The notes: generated by a model not told the origin, from the sequence alone. DNA of 64,000 bases from Rhizobium sp. Root1212 (GCF_001424985.1 NZ_LMDA01000001.1:1431001-1495000), one strand, 5' to 3'; shown: positions 35,534-45,265, counted from the stretch's first letter. A program made the numbers and translations.

Positions 35534-36678
35534 CGAACGCCGCCCGCCCGATGCGCGATTTCGCGCTCGAAGCCTATATGTCGAAATGGGAATTCGTCGC
35601 CCGCTACAATCTGACGGGCTCGAATGCCGAAAGCCTTCGCCTGCCCGACCTCATCGCCATGGCCGACGACAGCGAGCGCGAAGAATTCGAGAACCTCAGC
35701 CTCAGCTACACCCAGACCTACGGTGCCCCGGCGCTGCGGGCGGAAATCGCCCGCACCTACGCGACTGTCGCGCCCGAAGACGTCATCTGCTTTGCCGGCG
35801 CCGAAGAGGGCATCTACATCGCCATGAAAGTGCTCCTACAGCCGGAAGACCATGCGATCGTCGTCACGCCGAACTATCAGGCGGCCGAGACGATCCCGCT
35901 TTCCATCTGCGCCGTCAGCGGCGTGGCGCTCGACGAGGACGACGACTGGTCGCTCGATATCGGCAAGGTCGAGGCGGCGATCCGCCCGAACACCAAGCTG
36001 ATCTCCATCAACTTCCCCAACAACCCGACCGGCAAGATCATTCCGCGCGAAACCTTCGATGCGCTGGTGGCGCTCTGCCGCAAACACAGCATCTGGCTTT
36101 TCAGCGACGAGGTTTACCGGCTGATCGAGCGCGCGCCGGAACTGCGCCTGCCGCAGGCTGCCGATGTCTACGAGCGCGGTCTGTCGCTCAACGTCATGTC
36201 GAAGGCCTATGGCCTGCCGGGGCTGCGCATCGGCTGGATCGCCTGCACGGACCGGGCTCTGCTGCAGCGCTTCGAGCGCTACAAGCATTATCTGTCGATC
36301 TGCAATTCCGCCCCATCGGAAGTGCTGGCACGGATCGCCTTGCGCAATCGCGAGACCGTGCTTGCCCGCACCCGCGGCGTCGTCGAAGGCAACATCGCCC
36401 TCCTCGACGATTTCTTCGCCAGCTATCGCCATCTCTTCGACTGGAAGCGGCCGGATGGCGGCTGCGTCGCCTTCATCCGCTACAAGGGGGCGGAAGGTGT
36501 CGAGACCTTCACCCAAAAACTGGTGGAGCAAGCCGGCGTTTTCTTCCTGCCGTCGAGTGTCTACCGCTCCGATCTCGGCCCCGTACCGCAGGATCGCCTG
36601 CGCATCGGCTTCGGCCATCTCGATCTGCCGGAAGGCCTTGCCGCGCTACGGGGTTTCCTGATGCGCAACGACCCTTAA
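35530..36678 (+). CDS. PLP-dependent aminotransferase, class I/II
   Basis: 382 aa fold-type I enzyme. INFPNNPTGKIIPRE carries the substrate/cofactor Asn-Pro motif, WLFSDEVYRLIE the PLP-ring Asp, and LNVMSKAYGLPGLRIGW the Schiff-base Lys and phosphate-binding Arg. The ATG at 35530 overlaps the regulator stop, so the two are coupled and the regulator likely controls it. Amino-acid specificity is not readable; a D-amino-acid or basic amino-acid route is suggested only by the DauR-type neighbour. It converges with the next gene with a 4-bp overlap. Confidence 0.9.
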   Translation: MTNAARPMRDFALEAYMSKWEFVARYNLTGSNAESLRLPDLIAMADDSEREEFENLSLSYTQTYGAPALRAEIARTYATVAPEDVICFAGAEEGIYIAMKVLLQPEDHAIVVTPNYQAAETIPLSICAVSGVALDEDDDWSLDIGKVEAAIRPNTKLISINFPNNPTGKIIPRETFDALVALCRKHSIWLFSDEVYRLIERAPELRLPQAADVYERGLSLNVMSKAYGLPGLRIGWIACTDRALLQRFERYKHYLSICNSAPSEVLARIALRNRETVLARTRGVVEGNIALLDDFFASYRHLFDWKRPDGGCVAFIRYKGAEGVETFTQKLVEQAGVFFLPSSVYRSDLGPVPQDRLRIGFGHLDLPEGLAALRGFLMRNDP

Positions 36679-37217
36679 CGCTGCGCGAGCAGCAGCACGT
36701 AGGACAGCACGGTGACGACGAGACCGTGGAAGGCGAAGCCGACGAAGCGATATTTGCCGCGCGCGATGACCGCCAGCGTATCGATATTGTCGAGATACTG
36801 GGAAAATAGATAGGCCGTATCGCCTCTTTGGGCTGCGGCGATGAATTCAACCCGGCCTCGTTCCCAGGTTCCCCAGAACAGCGTCGTGCCGTGACCATTG
36901 CGGCGCGGCAGGATGACGAGAATGGCCGAGATCACCGAAAACACCGAGGACAGCGCCAGAAGCGCCGAGGTCAGCATGACGCCCATGTCGCTTTCGGCAT
37001 AACGCGTCACGGTAAAGACGCCGCGCCCGTCTGCGGAACTGATCAGGAAGGCGAGAAGAAAGGTGAAGATATAGGCGGCTTTCTGGTCCGCCATCTTGAT
37101 CTGATCGTAGAAGACATCGTTGATCTTCTTTAGATGATCGAAATATTCCCGATTCTGCGCGGAATCCGGTAGTGACGTATTTTCCGCAACCTGAATATTG
37201 ACGGTGTGCAGTTCCAT
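36675..37217 (-). CDS. Three-TM protein resembling Pycsar effectors (PycTM/DUF5706-like)
   Basis: 180 aa. A polar N-terminal helix (residues about 20-45, EYFDHLKKINDVFYDQIKMA) leads into DQKAAYIF and TM1 (48-62). TM2 covers 80-103. A cytoplasmic part has LFWGTW (113-118) and YLDNIDTLAVIARGKY (141-156), and TM3 spans 158-178. The D-x-KA helix entering a first membrane span, a second span, a soluble segment and a last span match my picture of the Pycsar-effector family, inner-membrane proteins activated by cyclic nucleotides. No cyclase is directly adjacent on this strand, but a class III cyclase ends an operon that diverges from this gene. A housekeeping role is also possible. Confidence 0.65.
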   Translation of the reverse strand: MELHTVNIQVAENTSLPDSAQNREYFDHLKKINDVFYDQIKMADQKAAYIFTFLLAFLISSADGRGVFTVTRYAESDMGVMLTSALLALSSVFSVISAILVILPRRNGHGTTLFWGTWERGRVEFIAAAQRGDTAYLFSQYLDNIDTLAVIARGKYRFVGFAFHGLVVTVLSYVLLLAQR

Positions 37218-37351
37218 TGGGGGCTCTTTCGGCTCTGACCTGTTTCCCTCTTATTACACCATCGCTGCAAAGCAACCTGGGTAACACCATCCCGCCTTGA
37301 CTTTTTCTACCGTGGCGGCCAGTGATCCACTGTGCAATACGGGGAACTTGC

Positions 37352-40300
37352 ATGAAACGCGCACCGATACGGCAGCTTTCTGCGCTGGCTTTACTTTGTC
37401 TCGCCTCAACGGCGACGGCCGAACCGCTGCCGCGCAACCTGCCGGCGGCCGGCTCGGTCATCGCCCGCAAGGCCGGCGAAGAAGTTCGTTTCGTCGATGT
37501 GTCCAACTGGCGTTATGTCGATCTGCAGCAGGACCTGCTAACCGGCGACGTGCTGCGCACCAATGCCAATGGCCAGTTGGCCGTGCTCTTCGCCGACCGC
37601 ACCCAGGTCCGCCTCGGCCGCAATACCTCGCTGCTGGTCAAATCGATGCGCCGCGATGGTGATACCGATCTCGAATTGCAATCCGGCACCATCTGGGCGC
37701 GCGCCGAGCGCGGCGGCCAAGGGCTGACCGTCGACACACCCGCCGCCGCCGCCGCTATTCGCGGCACCGACTGGACGCTGACCGTCGGCGCCGACGGAAA
37801 AACCTCGCTGATCGTGCTGGAAGGCAAGGTCGAGCTGAAGAACGATTTCGGCAGCGTCGAGGTTTCGCAGGGTGAGGGCGCGGTCGCCTCGATCGGCAAG
37901 GCGCCGACCAAGATCATCATCGCCAAGCCGAAGGAACGCGAGCAGATGCTGTTCAGCCTGCAGCTGCGCGACAGCTTCCGCTGGATGCCGCCGACGACAA
38001 TGAAGGCGCAGGAGCAGCGCCAGTCGCGCGACCGCATCGCGGCCGAGCCGGCGGACAGCCGCAGCGCTGAAGACTGGCTGGTGCTGGCCGAAGCCAGCAT
38101 CACGCTCGAAGGCCGGCAAAAGACCCGCGAAGCGCTCGAGGCGGCCAAGGCCAAGGGGCTGAACCGCAGCCAGCGCGCCCGCGTCACCCTGATGGAAGCG
38201 ATGATGGCCGGCTCGGAAAACCGCTATGCGGATGCGGCCAAGCTCTTTGCCGAGGCGCAGCGCGGTCTTGATCCGCACCGGGCCAACATCGCCCGCTATG
38301 GCGGCTTCATCGCCCGCTCTCTGGCCGACCCCAACCATATCGAAACGCCGCCGGAAGGCGTCGACAGCGCCTCGGCTGCCATCGGCAAGGCTTGGATTAC
38401 GGGTTTCCGCGATGATGTCCGCACCGCGCTCGATGTGGTGAAGGCGGCCGAGCGCGACAATCCCGATGATGCCATGCTGCCGGCCGGCCGCGCCCAGCTC
38501 GCCATCCTGCTTGCAGACGAGGCCGAGGCCAAGGATGCGATCGATCGCGCCTTGACGCTCGATCCCGAAAATCCCGCCGCACTCGATGCCCGAGCAACCT
38601 ACAAGATGGGGATCGCCTTCGATCGCAAGGGTGCCATCGAGGACCTTCTGCGCGCCGCAAAGGCCGCACCCGGCGATAGCGGCGTCTGGAACACGCTCGG
38701 CCTTGCCTATTCCGACCGCGACGACAACCGGAAAGCCGAAGAAGCCTACAAACGGGCGATCGAACTCGATCCGCTCGACCCGCTGCCGCATGCGAACCTT
38801 GCCATCCTCTATCTCGACGAGATGCGGATGGAGGAGGCCAAGCGCGAGATCGACCTTGCCATTCAGGTCGATCCGAGCTTCGACATGGTGCTGCTTGCCC
38901 GCGGACGCTACCATATCCAGATGGGCGAAATCGAAAAGGGCACACAAGACCTTCTGGCCGCTTCCGCTTCCAATCCCGGAGTGTCGCAGACCCAGCTCCT
39001 GCTGGCCGCCGCCCTTTACGCCCGCAAGGAGCGCGAACCAACAGCGCAGGCGCTCGACAATGCAGAGCGGCTCGATCCATACGACCCTATCGTCCCTGTC
39101 GTGCGCACGGCGATCGCCATCGACGAATACGATGCCGATACGGCAATCCGCAACGCCCAGGAGATTATGCGTCTGACGCGGGCGCGTGGCGGCGACTATG
39201 CGGCGCTCGGCGCCAACCAGACGGCCGGCTCCACCCTCAACGACGCCTTTCGCCTGCAAGGCCTGGATGCCTGGGGGCAATATTACGGCGATGCGGTTTT
39301 CGACCCCTTCACCGCCACCAGCTATTTCGACCAGGCGGTGCGCGGCAGCATCAGCCCGTTCCTCAATACCTATTCGACCGCGCTCGCCCCCTGGTCACCG
39401 ATCGGCAATCAGGACAGCTATTCCGCCTATATCCAGGGCCTGATGCTGGGGCCGCATATGCTGGCCAGCCGAGAGCGCACGACCAACCTTCTCGACGAGC
39501 CCTTCTTCGAAACGGAGCTGACCGGCGGCTTCCTGACCGGCGGGCGCGAGACGACCTATACCGGCGGCGCCGAAATCCGCGGGTTCACCTACGAGCCGTT
39601 CCCGATCAGCATCCAGGGCGACATTAATTGGAGCCGGCCGCGAGATGAAATCGATGTCGCCACCGGCGATGTCCTCTACAATACCGACATTACCGGCGGG
39701 AATGGCTATGTCACCATGTCGCCGACGCCGGATGACCGAATTGTCGCGTTCACCAGCTATGCATCGTCCGACAGCTTTCGCGATGATCCGTCCAGCTTGT
39801 TCTATGACACCCTGACCCAGGATAACGATGCGTCTGAACTATCGAGCGGCTTGGCTTGGAGTCATACGTTTGGGTACCAGAACGTTCTCAACGCCGGACT
39901 CTTCTACAACGATCAGAGAATCGATTCTCGAACAGATGAATCCGGCATTACATTCACAAACGGCCTTCCCGCCGCCTACTACGGCATCAACCTTGGAGAG
40001 GCTCGGGTTCGCAGCTACACGGGCGCCGTCAGCCATATGATTGGCGACGATGATCTCACGTGGCGGTATGGTGTCGAAGGAAGTTTCGTAAGGAGTTTCT
40101 CAAGTTCCAAAACAGGCATCGCCTACGATTATTACAATCCCTTTCCCGATGGCATTCCCGACGATGTGGACTACAACGAAGATATCGTCGATACCGACAG
40201 CCGCCTTGCCCGCGCCTATATCGACGCACGCTACGAGATCACGCAGCAGTTAACCCTCGAAGCGGCTGCCTTCGGCCGTTTCCTCAATACGGATGACACC

Positions 40301-41017
40301 AGCATAAGCCGTTTCGAACCGCGTATCGGCCTGGCCTGGAGCCCGCTGGAAAACCACTGGCTGCGCTTCGGCTACATGCGCGAGGGCGAGAATTTTTCCG
40401 CGCCCACCCTGGCTCCCATCGGCGTCGTCGGCCTGCAAAGCAACCAAATCGGCCTCAATGGCGAAGGCTACGTCGATACCGTCGCCTTCCGCTGGGATGC
40501 GCAGTGGAACGACCGCTTCTTTACCGCCTTCGATTATCAGAGGCAGGAGGCCCACAAGGTCTCGCTCGTGCAGCCGCTGGAAGTCTCTACCCTCGACTTC
40601 GACAAGGCCCGCATTGACCGCGCTGCGCTGACTGCCAACCTGGCGCTCGGCCACGGCCTCGGTTTGTCCGCGACCTACGCCCATCTCGATTCGAAAAACC
40701 TCGATCCGATCACGGGCGGGGGCTCGCTGGTCTTTGTACCGGATCAGACGGCCGAGATCGCCCTGACCTGGGTGAACACCGCCGACATCAAGATGACGCT
40801 GGCGGCGAACTATGTTGGCGAGCGGGCGGGCGATAACGCCGGCGCTGTGCTCGACGATTACTGGACGCTAGACGCAGCGCTGCAATGGGAGCCCTTCGAC
40901 AAGCAGATCGAACTGGAGCTTTCCGCCTACAACCTGCTCGACGAGGATTTCGAGCTTGCGCCGGGCGTCAAGGGCTGGGGGCCGACGGTCAAGGGCACGC
41001 TTTCGGTGCGCTTCTGA
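37352..41017 (+). CDS. FecR-TPR-outer-membrane beta-barrel fusion protein
   Basis: 1221 aa. Signal peptide MKRAPIRQLSALALLCLASTATA; a FecR domain (about 40-180) with GDVLRTNANGQLAVLFAD and TPAAAAAIRGTDW; a stretch of TPR repeats (about 230-560, e.g. VWNTLGLAYSDRDDNRKAEEAYKRAIELDP shortened here); then about 600 residues of alternating hydrophobic strands ending in GTLSVRF, the C-terminal Phe pattern of outer-membrane barrels, similar to the last strands of TonB-dependent receptors. No plug domain is visible. TPR plus barrel recalls polysaccharide-export porins (PgaA, BcsC). It is translationally coupled to the cyclase gene (TGATG). Codons about 39,820-40,130 are less GC-rich than the rest. 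Confidence 0.8.
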   Translation: MKRAPIRQLSALALLCLASTATAEPLPRNLPAAGSVIARKAGEEVRFVDVSNWRYVDLQQDLLTGDVLRTNANGQLAVLFADRTQVRLGRNTSLLVKSMRRDGDTDLELQSGTIWARAERGGQGLTVDTPAAAAAIRGTDWTLTVGADGKTSLIVLEGKVELKNDFGSVEVSQGEGAVASIGKAPTKIIIAKPKEREQMLFSLQLRDSFRWMPPTTMKAQEQRQSRDRIAAEPADSRSAEDWLVLAEASITLEGRQKTREALEAAKAKGLNRSQRARVTLMEAMMAGSENRYADAAKLFAEAQRGLDPHRANIARYGGFIARSLADPNHIETPPEGVDSASAAIGKAWITGFRDDVRTALDVVKAAERDNPDDAMLPAGRAQLAILLADEAEAKDAIDRALTLDPENPAALDARATYKMGIAFDRKGAIEDLLRAAKAAPGDSGVWNTLGLAYSDRDDNRKAEEAYKRAIELDPLDPLPHANLAILYLDEMRMEEAKREIDLAIQVDPSFDMVLLARGRYHIQMGEIEKGTQDLLAASASNPGVSQTQLLLAAALYARKEREPTAQALDNAERLDPYDPIVPVVRTAIAIDEYDADTAIRNAQEIMRLTRARGGDYAALGANQTAGSTLNDAFRLQGLDAWGQYYGDAVFDPFTATSYFDQAVRGSISPFLNTYSTALAPWSPIGNQDSYSAYIQGLMLGPHMLASRERTTNLLDEPFFETELTGGFLTGGRETTYTGGAEIRGFTYEPFPISIQGDINWSRPRDEIDVATGDVLYNTDITGGNGYVTMSPTPDDRIVAFTSYASSDSFRDDPSSLFYDTLTQDNDASELSSGLAWSHTFGYQNVLNAGLFYNDQRIDSRTDESGITFTNGLPAAYYGINLGEARVRSYTGAVSHMIGDDDLTWRYGVEGSFVRSFSSSKTGIAYDYYNPFPDGIPDDVDYNEDIVDTDSRLARAYIDARYEITQQLTLEAAAFGRFLNTDDTSISRFEPRIGLAWSPLENHWLRFGYMREGENFSAPTLAPIGVVGLQSNQIGLNGEGYVDTVAFRWDAQWNDRFFTAFDYQRQEAHKVSLVQPLEVSTLDFDKARIDRAALTANLALGHGLGLSATYAHLDSKNLDPITGGGSLVFVPDQTAEIALTWVNTADIKMTLAANYVGERAGDNAGAVLDDYWTLDAALQWEPFDKQIELELSAYNLLDEDFELAPGVKGWGPTVKGTLSVRF

Positions 41018-42987
41018 TGCCGCCCCGAGGGGCAGCCGGGCCGAAAGATCCGGGCCGGAACAAATCGCGGCGGCGGCAGCTTCGTCTCGTGCTGCTCGGT
41101 GTGATCACCTCTCTTTCGCTCGCGCTCCTGTCCTATACGTCGCCTTGGTCGCTGCTCGAGCTGCGCAGCTTCGACTATCTGTCGACGCTCAAACCGCCGC
41201 CGGTGCCGGAGGACAGCCCGATCGTCGTGGCGATCGACGAACCCTCCATGGCCGAGATCGGTAGCCAGTGGCCCTGGCCGCGGGCGCTTCATGGCCGGCT
41301 GATCGAGGCGTTACGGGCCGCAGGCGCGCGGGCGATCGGCTTCGATATCATCTTCGCCGAGCCGGCGGCCGATCCGCAGAACGATGCGGCTTTAGCCACC
41401 GCTCTCGGGCCTGACGTGGTGCTCGCCGGTGACGAAAGCCTGATCGTCACACCTCAAGCGGAGCAGTTCATCCGCACCGAACCGCTCGCGGAATTTTCCG
41501 CGCAAGGGGCCGCGACCGGCATCGCCTCCGTCCATCTCAGCCGCGACGGCGTCCTGCGCCAGATCCCCGATTACGCCGACGGATTTTCGGCCGTGCTTGC
41601 GCATACGGCCGGGCGGAAGGTTTCGCCAACGGCCGGAAACCAGCTGATCCAGATGTTCGGTCCGGCCCGCACCTATCCGACCGTTTCTTACTATCAGGCG
41701 CTGAAGCCGGAGGAATTCCTGCCGCCGGGCTTCTTCAGGGATCGCGTCGTCATCGTCGGCCTCAGCCTTCAGAACGCGCCGACGCTGGAAAAGGGCGGCG
41801 CCGATACCTTTGCCACCGCCTTTACCGTGCATACCGGCCATCTGGTCGCCGGCGCCGAAATCCAGGCGGCGATCTTCGACAACATCACCCACGACCTGTT
41901 CATCAGCCGTGCCGGGCATATGGCGGTGATCGCCGCCATCGCGCTTGCCGCCCTTGCCGCCGCCGCCCTCTGCTGGCGTTCCACCGGGTGGGAGACGGCC
42001 GTCGTGACGCTGGTCGTGCTGCCGCTGATGGCGACGGCAAGCTTTGTGGCGCTGATCGGCAGTGCCACTTTCCTGTCGCCCGCAGGCCCCGCCCTGGCGT
42101 TCCTGCTCGTCGTTACGGGCCAGGCGACGATCGATTATGCCGCGGAGCGTCGCAGCCGGCGGGAAATCACCGGCGCCTTCTCGCGCTATCTGTCGCCGGC
42201 GCTCGTTGCGCGCCTTGCCGATGATCCGAGCCAGCTGAAGCTCGGTGGCGAACGGCGCACCCTGACCATCCTGTTTTGCGACGTGCGCGGCTTCACCACC
42301 ATCTCCGAAGCGCTGAAGGACGACCCGGAGCAGCTGACGACGCTGATCAACCGGCTTTTGACGCCGCTTTCGGAAATCGTGCTCGAAAGCGGCGGCACCA
42401 TCGACAAATATATCGGCGACTGCCTGATGGCCTTCTGGAACGCGCCCCTCGACGACCCCGACCACGCCGTCCACGCCGTGGGTGCAGCGCGAAAAATGCT
42501 CGCCTCGATGGACGGATTGAATGCCGAACTGAAACGGGAAGCGGATGCGGCCGGCACCAGCCCGCATGTGCTGAAGATCGGCGTCGGCATCAACACGGGC
42601 GAGTGCGTCGTCGGCAATATGGGCTCGACCCAGCGCTTCGACTATTCGGTGCTCGGCGACAGCGTCAATCTGGCATCGCGTCTGGAAGGCGAATCCAAGA
42701 ATTACGGCGTGCCGCTTTTGATCGGCGAGGAGACGGCGCGGCTGGCGGGGCGAGATTTCATCACCGTCGAACTCGACAGCATCAAGGTAAAGGGCCGCAC
42801 GACGCTATCGCCCGTCTTCACCGTGCTCGACCGGGCGACCCCGGCGGCCCGGATGGAGCATGACGCCCTGTTGAAGCGGAAGTATGAAGGCAGCATCACA
42901 TCGGACGACGCGGCCTTTGCCCGGCTTTCGGGGGAATTGCCCGAGTTGCAGCGCTACTACGAACTGATGGCCGGTCGCATCGCCTGA
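41017..42987 (+). CDS. CHASE2 sensor-class III adenylate/guanylate cyclase
   Basis: 656 aa. TM1 (about 25-45), an extracytoplasmic CHASE2 domain (about 50-310, with VAIDEPSMAEIGSQWPWPR, FDIIFAE and RVVIVGLSLQ), three closely spaced TM helices (about 310-385), and a catalytic domain (about 400-600). LFCDVRGFTTIS and IDKYIGDCLMAFW contain both metal Asp residues; VLGDSVNLASRLEG provides the base-reading and transition-state Asn/Arg. The Lys in DKYIGD and Asp in LGDSVN favour ATP, thus cAMP. CHASE2 senses an unknown periplasmic signal, which the FecR-barrel partner may supply. Confidence 0.93.
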   Translation: MPPRGAAGPKDPGRNKSRRRQLRLVLLGVITSLSLALLSYTSPWSLLELRSFDYLSTLKPPPVPEDSPIVVAIDEPSMAEIGSQWPWPRALHGRLIEALRAAGARAIGFDIIFAEPAADPQNDAALATALGPDVVLAGDESLIVTPQAEQFIRTEPLAEFSAQGAATGIASVHLSRDGVLRQIPDYADGFSAVLAHTAGRKVSPTAGNQLIQMFGPARTYPTVSYYQALKPEEFLPPGFFRDRVVIVGLSLQNAPTLEKGGADTFATAFTVHTGHLVAGAEIQAAIFDNITHDLFISRAGHMAVIAAIALAALAAAALCWRSTGWETAVVTLVVLPLMATASFVALIGSATFLSPAGPALAFLLVVTGQATIDYAAERRSRREITGAFSRYLSPALVARLADDPSQLKLGGERRTLTILFCDVRGFTTISEALKDDPEQLTTLINRLLTPLSEIVLESGGTIDKYIGDCLMAFWNAPLDDPDHAVHAVGAARKMLASMDGLNAELKREADAAGTSPHVLKIGVGINTGECVVGNMGSTQRFDYSVLGDSVNLASRLEGESKNYGVPLLIGEETARLAGRDFITVELDSIKVKGRTTLSPVFTVLDRATPAARMEHDALLKRKYEGSITSDDAAFARLSGELPELQRYYELMAGRIA

Positions 42988-43026
42988 GGGGGCCTGGGAT
43001 AACACCCTTGGCATCACCGCGCTGAT

Positions 43027-44382
43027 TTAAACCGCTGAAAATCGCGCACCGATGACACCGGAGACCGAGCGGGCCTGATTGCGGATATCGGGGACGGCGG
43101 TGATTTCCCAATGGCGGCCGGCGGTGAGCGGGCCAAGCGCATAGAGATCGGGATTGACGCGGCCATCGGCGGCAAGGACAGCGGAGTTTTCATCGACGGC
43201 AAGTCCGAGACCGTTCGGATCGCTCTTGACGATGCCCTTTGCGGCGAGATCGGCAAGCAGGCGGGAGGCAGCGACCGAGCATCGATCGAACCCGGTGCAA
43301 TTCACCACCATACCGGCCGCGAGGGCTTCCGTCCTGCCGTCGAATTCGACAGCGAGACCGGATTGTCCGGCGCGGATGGCCGACAGCCGCCCGCGGTGAA
43401 TGACAAGCTGGCCGGACTGGAGCAGGCTTTCGATCTCGAGTGCAACGGCCGGCGCCATGCGATGGCGGTGCACGTTCCAGAAGGCGGCAACATGTCGCAG
43501 GAAACGGGCGCGTTGCGTTTCAGACATGGTTTTCCAGAAGCTTTGCGTCACAGGCCGAAGACCATCCATGACGGCGCGCCAATCGCCTGCCGCCTCTGCC
43601 TGAACCCGCAGGACCGCGAGCATGGCGCTGAGGTCTGCCCCGGCTGCAATCTGCGGCTCAACCGGTTCGGCGCGCCGGGCGAGATGCGCCCGCGGCAATA
43701 GCCCATGGCGCGAGACCGCATGCATCGTGCCCCTGAAACCACGCTGCATCAGCGTCATGCATTGATCGATCATCGTGAGGCCGGTGCCGATGAAAAGCAC
43801 GTCCGCACTTTCCGGCAAGCACTCCCACCAGGCATCCGCCCAAGGGTCATGCACGATAAAGCGTTGGGCTTCCTCCGCCATAGCGTCGACGGAAAGCGGC
43901 AGACGCGCAACGCCCGCCCCGGTGCAAAGTGCTGCGGCGCGCGAAGAGAGGATCTGCCCATCCGAGAGTTTAAGGACAAGGCTGTCGTCATCAGCCGCCT
44001 CCGCGCCGAGCGCTTCGGCATCGACGAGCGTGAGGGCGGCGCGATTTGCCGTTCTGCGCAGGGCGGCGTGCAGGCAGTCGCTGACATAGCGCCCATAGAT
44101 ACGGCGCGGCATGAAGTCGTCGCCGCCGCCGGCATGGCCATTTTCGGCAAGCCAGCGGACGAAATGATCAGGGCGATCAGCGTACAGGCTCATGCGGCCG
44201 GCCGGGACATTGAGGAGATGGCAATCCAGCCGCGTGGAATAGGCGACGCCGCGCCCCTGGCGCTCCGTAGGACCGACGAGGCTCACCTGCGCCGTGGGCG
44301 GAAGCACGTCGAGCAGATTGAGCGACAACGCCACCGCCGAAAAGCCGGACCCGATAACGGCAACATCCGTATGCCTGACCAT
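43027..44382 (-). CDS. FAD/NAD(P)-binding oxidoreductase (YdhS/HpnW-like)
   Basis: 451 aa. The dinucleotide motif DVAVIGSGFSAVALSLNL is at the N-terminus. VAYSTRLDCHLLNVPAGRMSLY and FMPRRIYGRYVSDCL are the signature of the NAD_binding_9 group, whose substrates are mostly unknown. A second nucleotide-binding stretch (VLFIGTGLTMIDQCMTLM) sits mid-protein. It is cytoplasmic and has no signal peptide. It converges with the cyclase operon (39-bp gap). The 155-bp region upstream holds no further gene I can support. Confidence 0.85.
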   Translation of the reverse strand: MVRHTDVAVIGSGFSAVALSLNLLDVLPPTAQVSLVGPTERQGRGVAYSTRLDCHLLNVPAGRMSLYADRPDHFVRWLAENGHAGGGDDFMPRRIYGRYVSDCLHAALRRTANRAALTLVDAEALGAEAADDDSLVLKLSDGQILSSRAAALCTGAGVARLPLSVDAMAEEAQRFIVHDPWADAWWECLPESADVLFIGTGLTMIDQCMTLMQRGFRGTMHAVSRHGLLPRAHLARRAEPVEPQIAAGADLSAMLAVLRVQAEAAGDWRAVMDGLRPVTQSFWKTMSETQRARFLRHVAAFWNVHRHRMAPAVALEIESLLQSGQLVIHRGRLSAIRAGQSGLAVEFDGRTEALAAGMVVNCTGFDRCSVAASRLLADLAAKGIVKSDPNGLGLAVDENSAVLAADGRVNPDLYALGPLTAGRHWEITAVPDIRNQARSVSGVIGARFSAV

Positions 44383-44537
44383 GCCACGTCCTTCCCGCAG
44401 GGAGTGCCGAAGCGATAGTCTAGCGATTTTTATACCAATTCAATAGACTATTATACGCCGACCCACGCACGAAAACGGATTGGCGGGCGACAAGTTCCGA
44501 CAAGCGGGAGTGCTTATTCCCGGTAGCCGGCTTCATG

Positions 44538-45140
44538 TCAGTTGTAAGCGAATGTTGCGTCCGAAGCGCCGGATAAGCCGGCGAAGGGACGGTGTTGGGC
44601 CGAAATCTTCAGCAGTTCCAGAAAGTCATAACCGGCTCTCCAACGTCCGAAGCCGGCTGATATGTTGATGTGGCCGGCCTCGCCGATATCGACAAGCGCA
44701 CTGCCCCAGAGCTGCGCGGTGCGATGCAGCCGGTCCACGGGCATGTAGGGGTCGTCCAGACTGCCGACGACGAGGCTTGCGAAGGGCAGTCGCCGGCAGA
44801 ACGGGGCATTGAAGCGGATCGCGCCGGGATGCAGCGTCTCCGTCACATCCGGGTCGCAGGGTGCGACCAGCAGGGCACCGCGCACACGCGAGATGACCCG
44901 GCTGTCGGCAAGGCTCGCCGCCAGCAGGCAGCCGAGGCTATGGGCGACCAGCCAGACACCATCCGAGGTTTCCTCGATCTGGTTTTCCAGTCGCGCCCGC
45001 CAGCGCTGCAGGTCGGGAGAGGTCCAATCGTCCTGCGCGACGACCCGGCTTTCCTCGTGATCATCAGCCCAATGCTGCTGCCAATGACCGGCAGGCGAGC
45101 CGTTGAGACCGGGGAGAATGAGCGTATCGGCAGGCATCAT
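44538..45140 (-). CDS. RBBP9/YdeN family alpha/beta hydrolase
   Basis: 200 aa small serine hydrolase. LPGLNGSPAGHWQQHW is the family N-terminus; WLVAHSLGCLLAAS carries the nucleophile Ser, GSLDDPYMP the Asp and GEAGHINISAGFG the His. The family is typically cytoplasmic with uncertain natural substrates. The double ATG at 45140/45137 comes directly after AAGGGAACCTCCCGCC; an upstream extension has no recognisable conservation. It is separated from the GH42 gene by a terminator, so it is not part of that operon. Confidence 0.88.
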   Translation of the reverse strand: MMPADTLILPGLNGSPAGHWQQHWADDHEESRVVAQDDWTSPDLQRWRARLENQIEETSDGVWLVAHSLGCLLAASLADSRVISRVRGALLVAPCDPDVTETLHPGAIRFNAPFCRRLPFASLVVGSLDDPYMPVDRLHRTAQLWGSALVDIGEAGHINISAGFGRWRAGYDFLELLKISAQHRPFAGLSGASDATFAYN

Positions 45141-45265
45141 GGCGGGAGGTTCCCTTGGGAGGACACTTGCCGGAATGATGGCGCCTTGCGGCCGAAAACG
45201 TAAGGAAGGCGGACCTATACCGCTCAAAATCGGTAAAATTTATTTTCTTTGCGAAGGACTGCCGC

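Noticed and set aside
36675..42987. A canonical Pycsar defence operon
   Set aside because: The effector-like gene is on the opposite strand and the cyclase has a CHASE2 sensor and membrane spans; classic Pycsar cyclases are adjacent and soluble. Kept only as a hypothesis.
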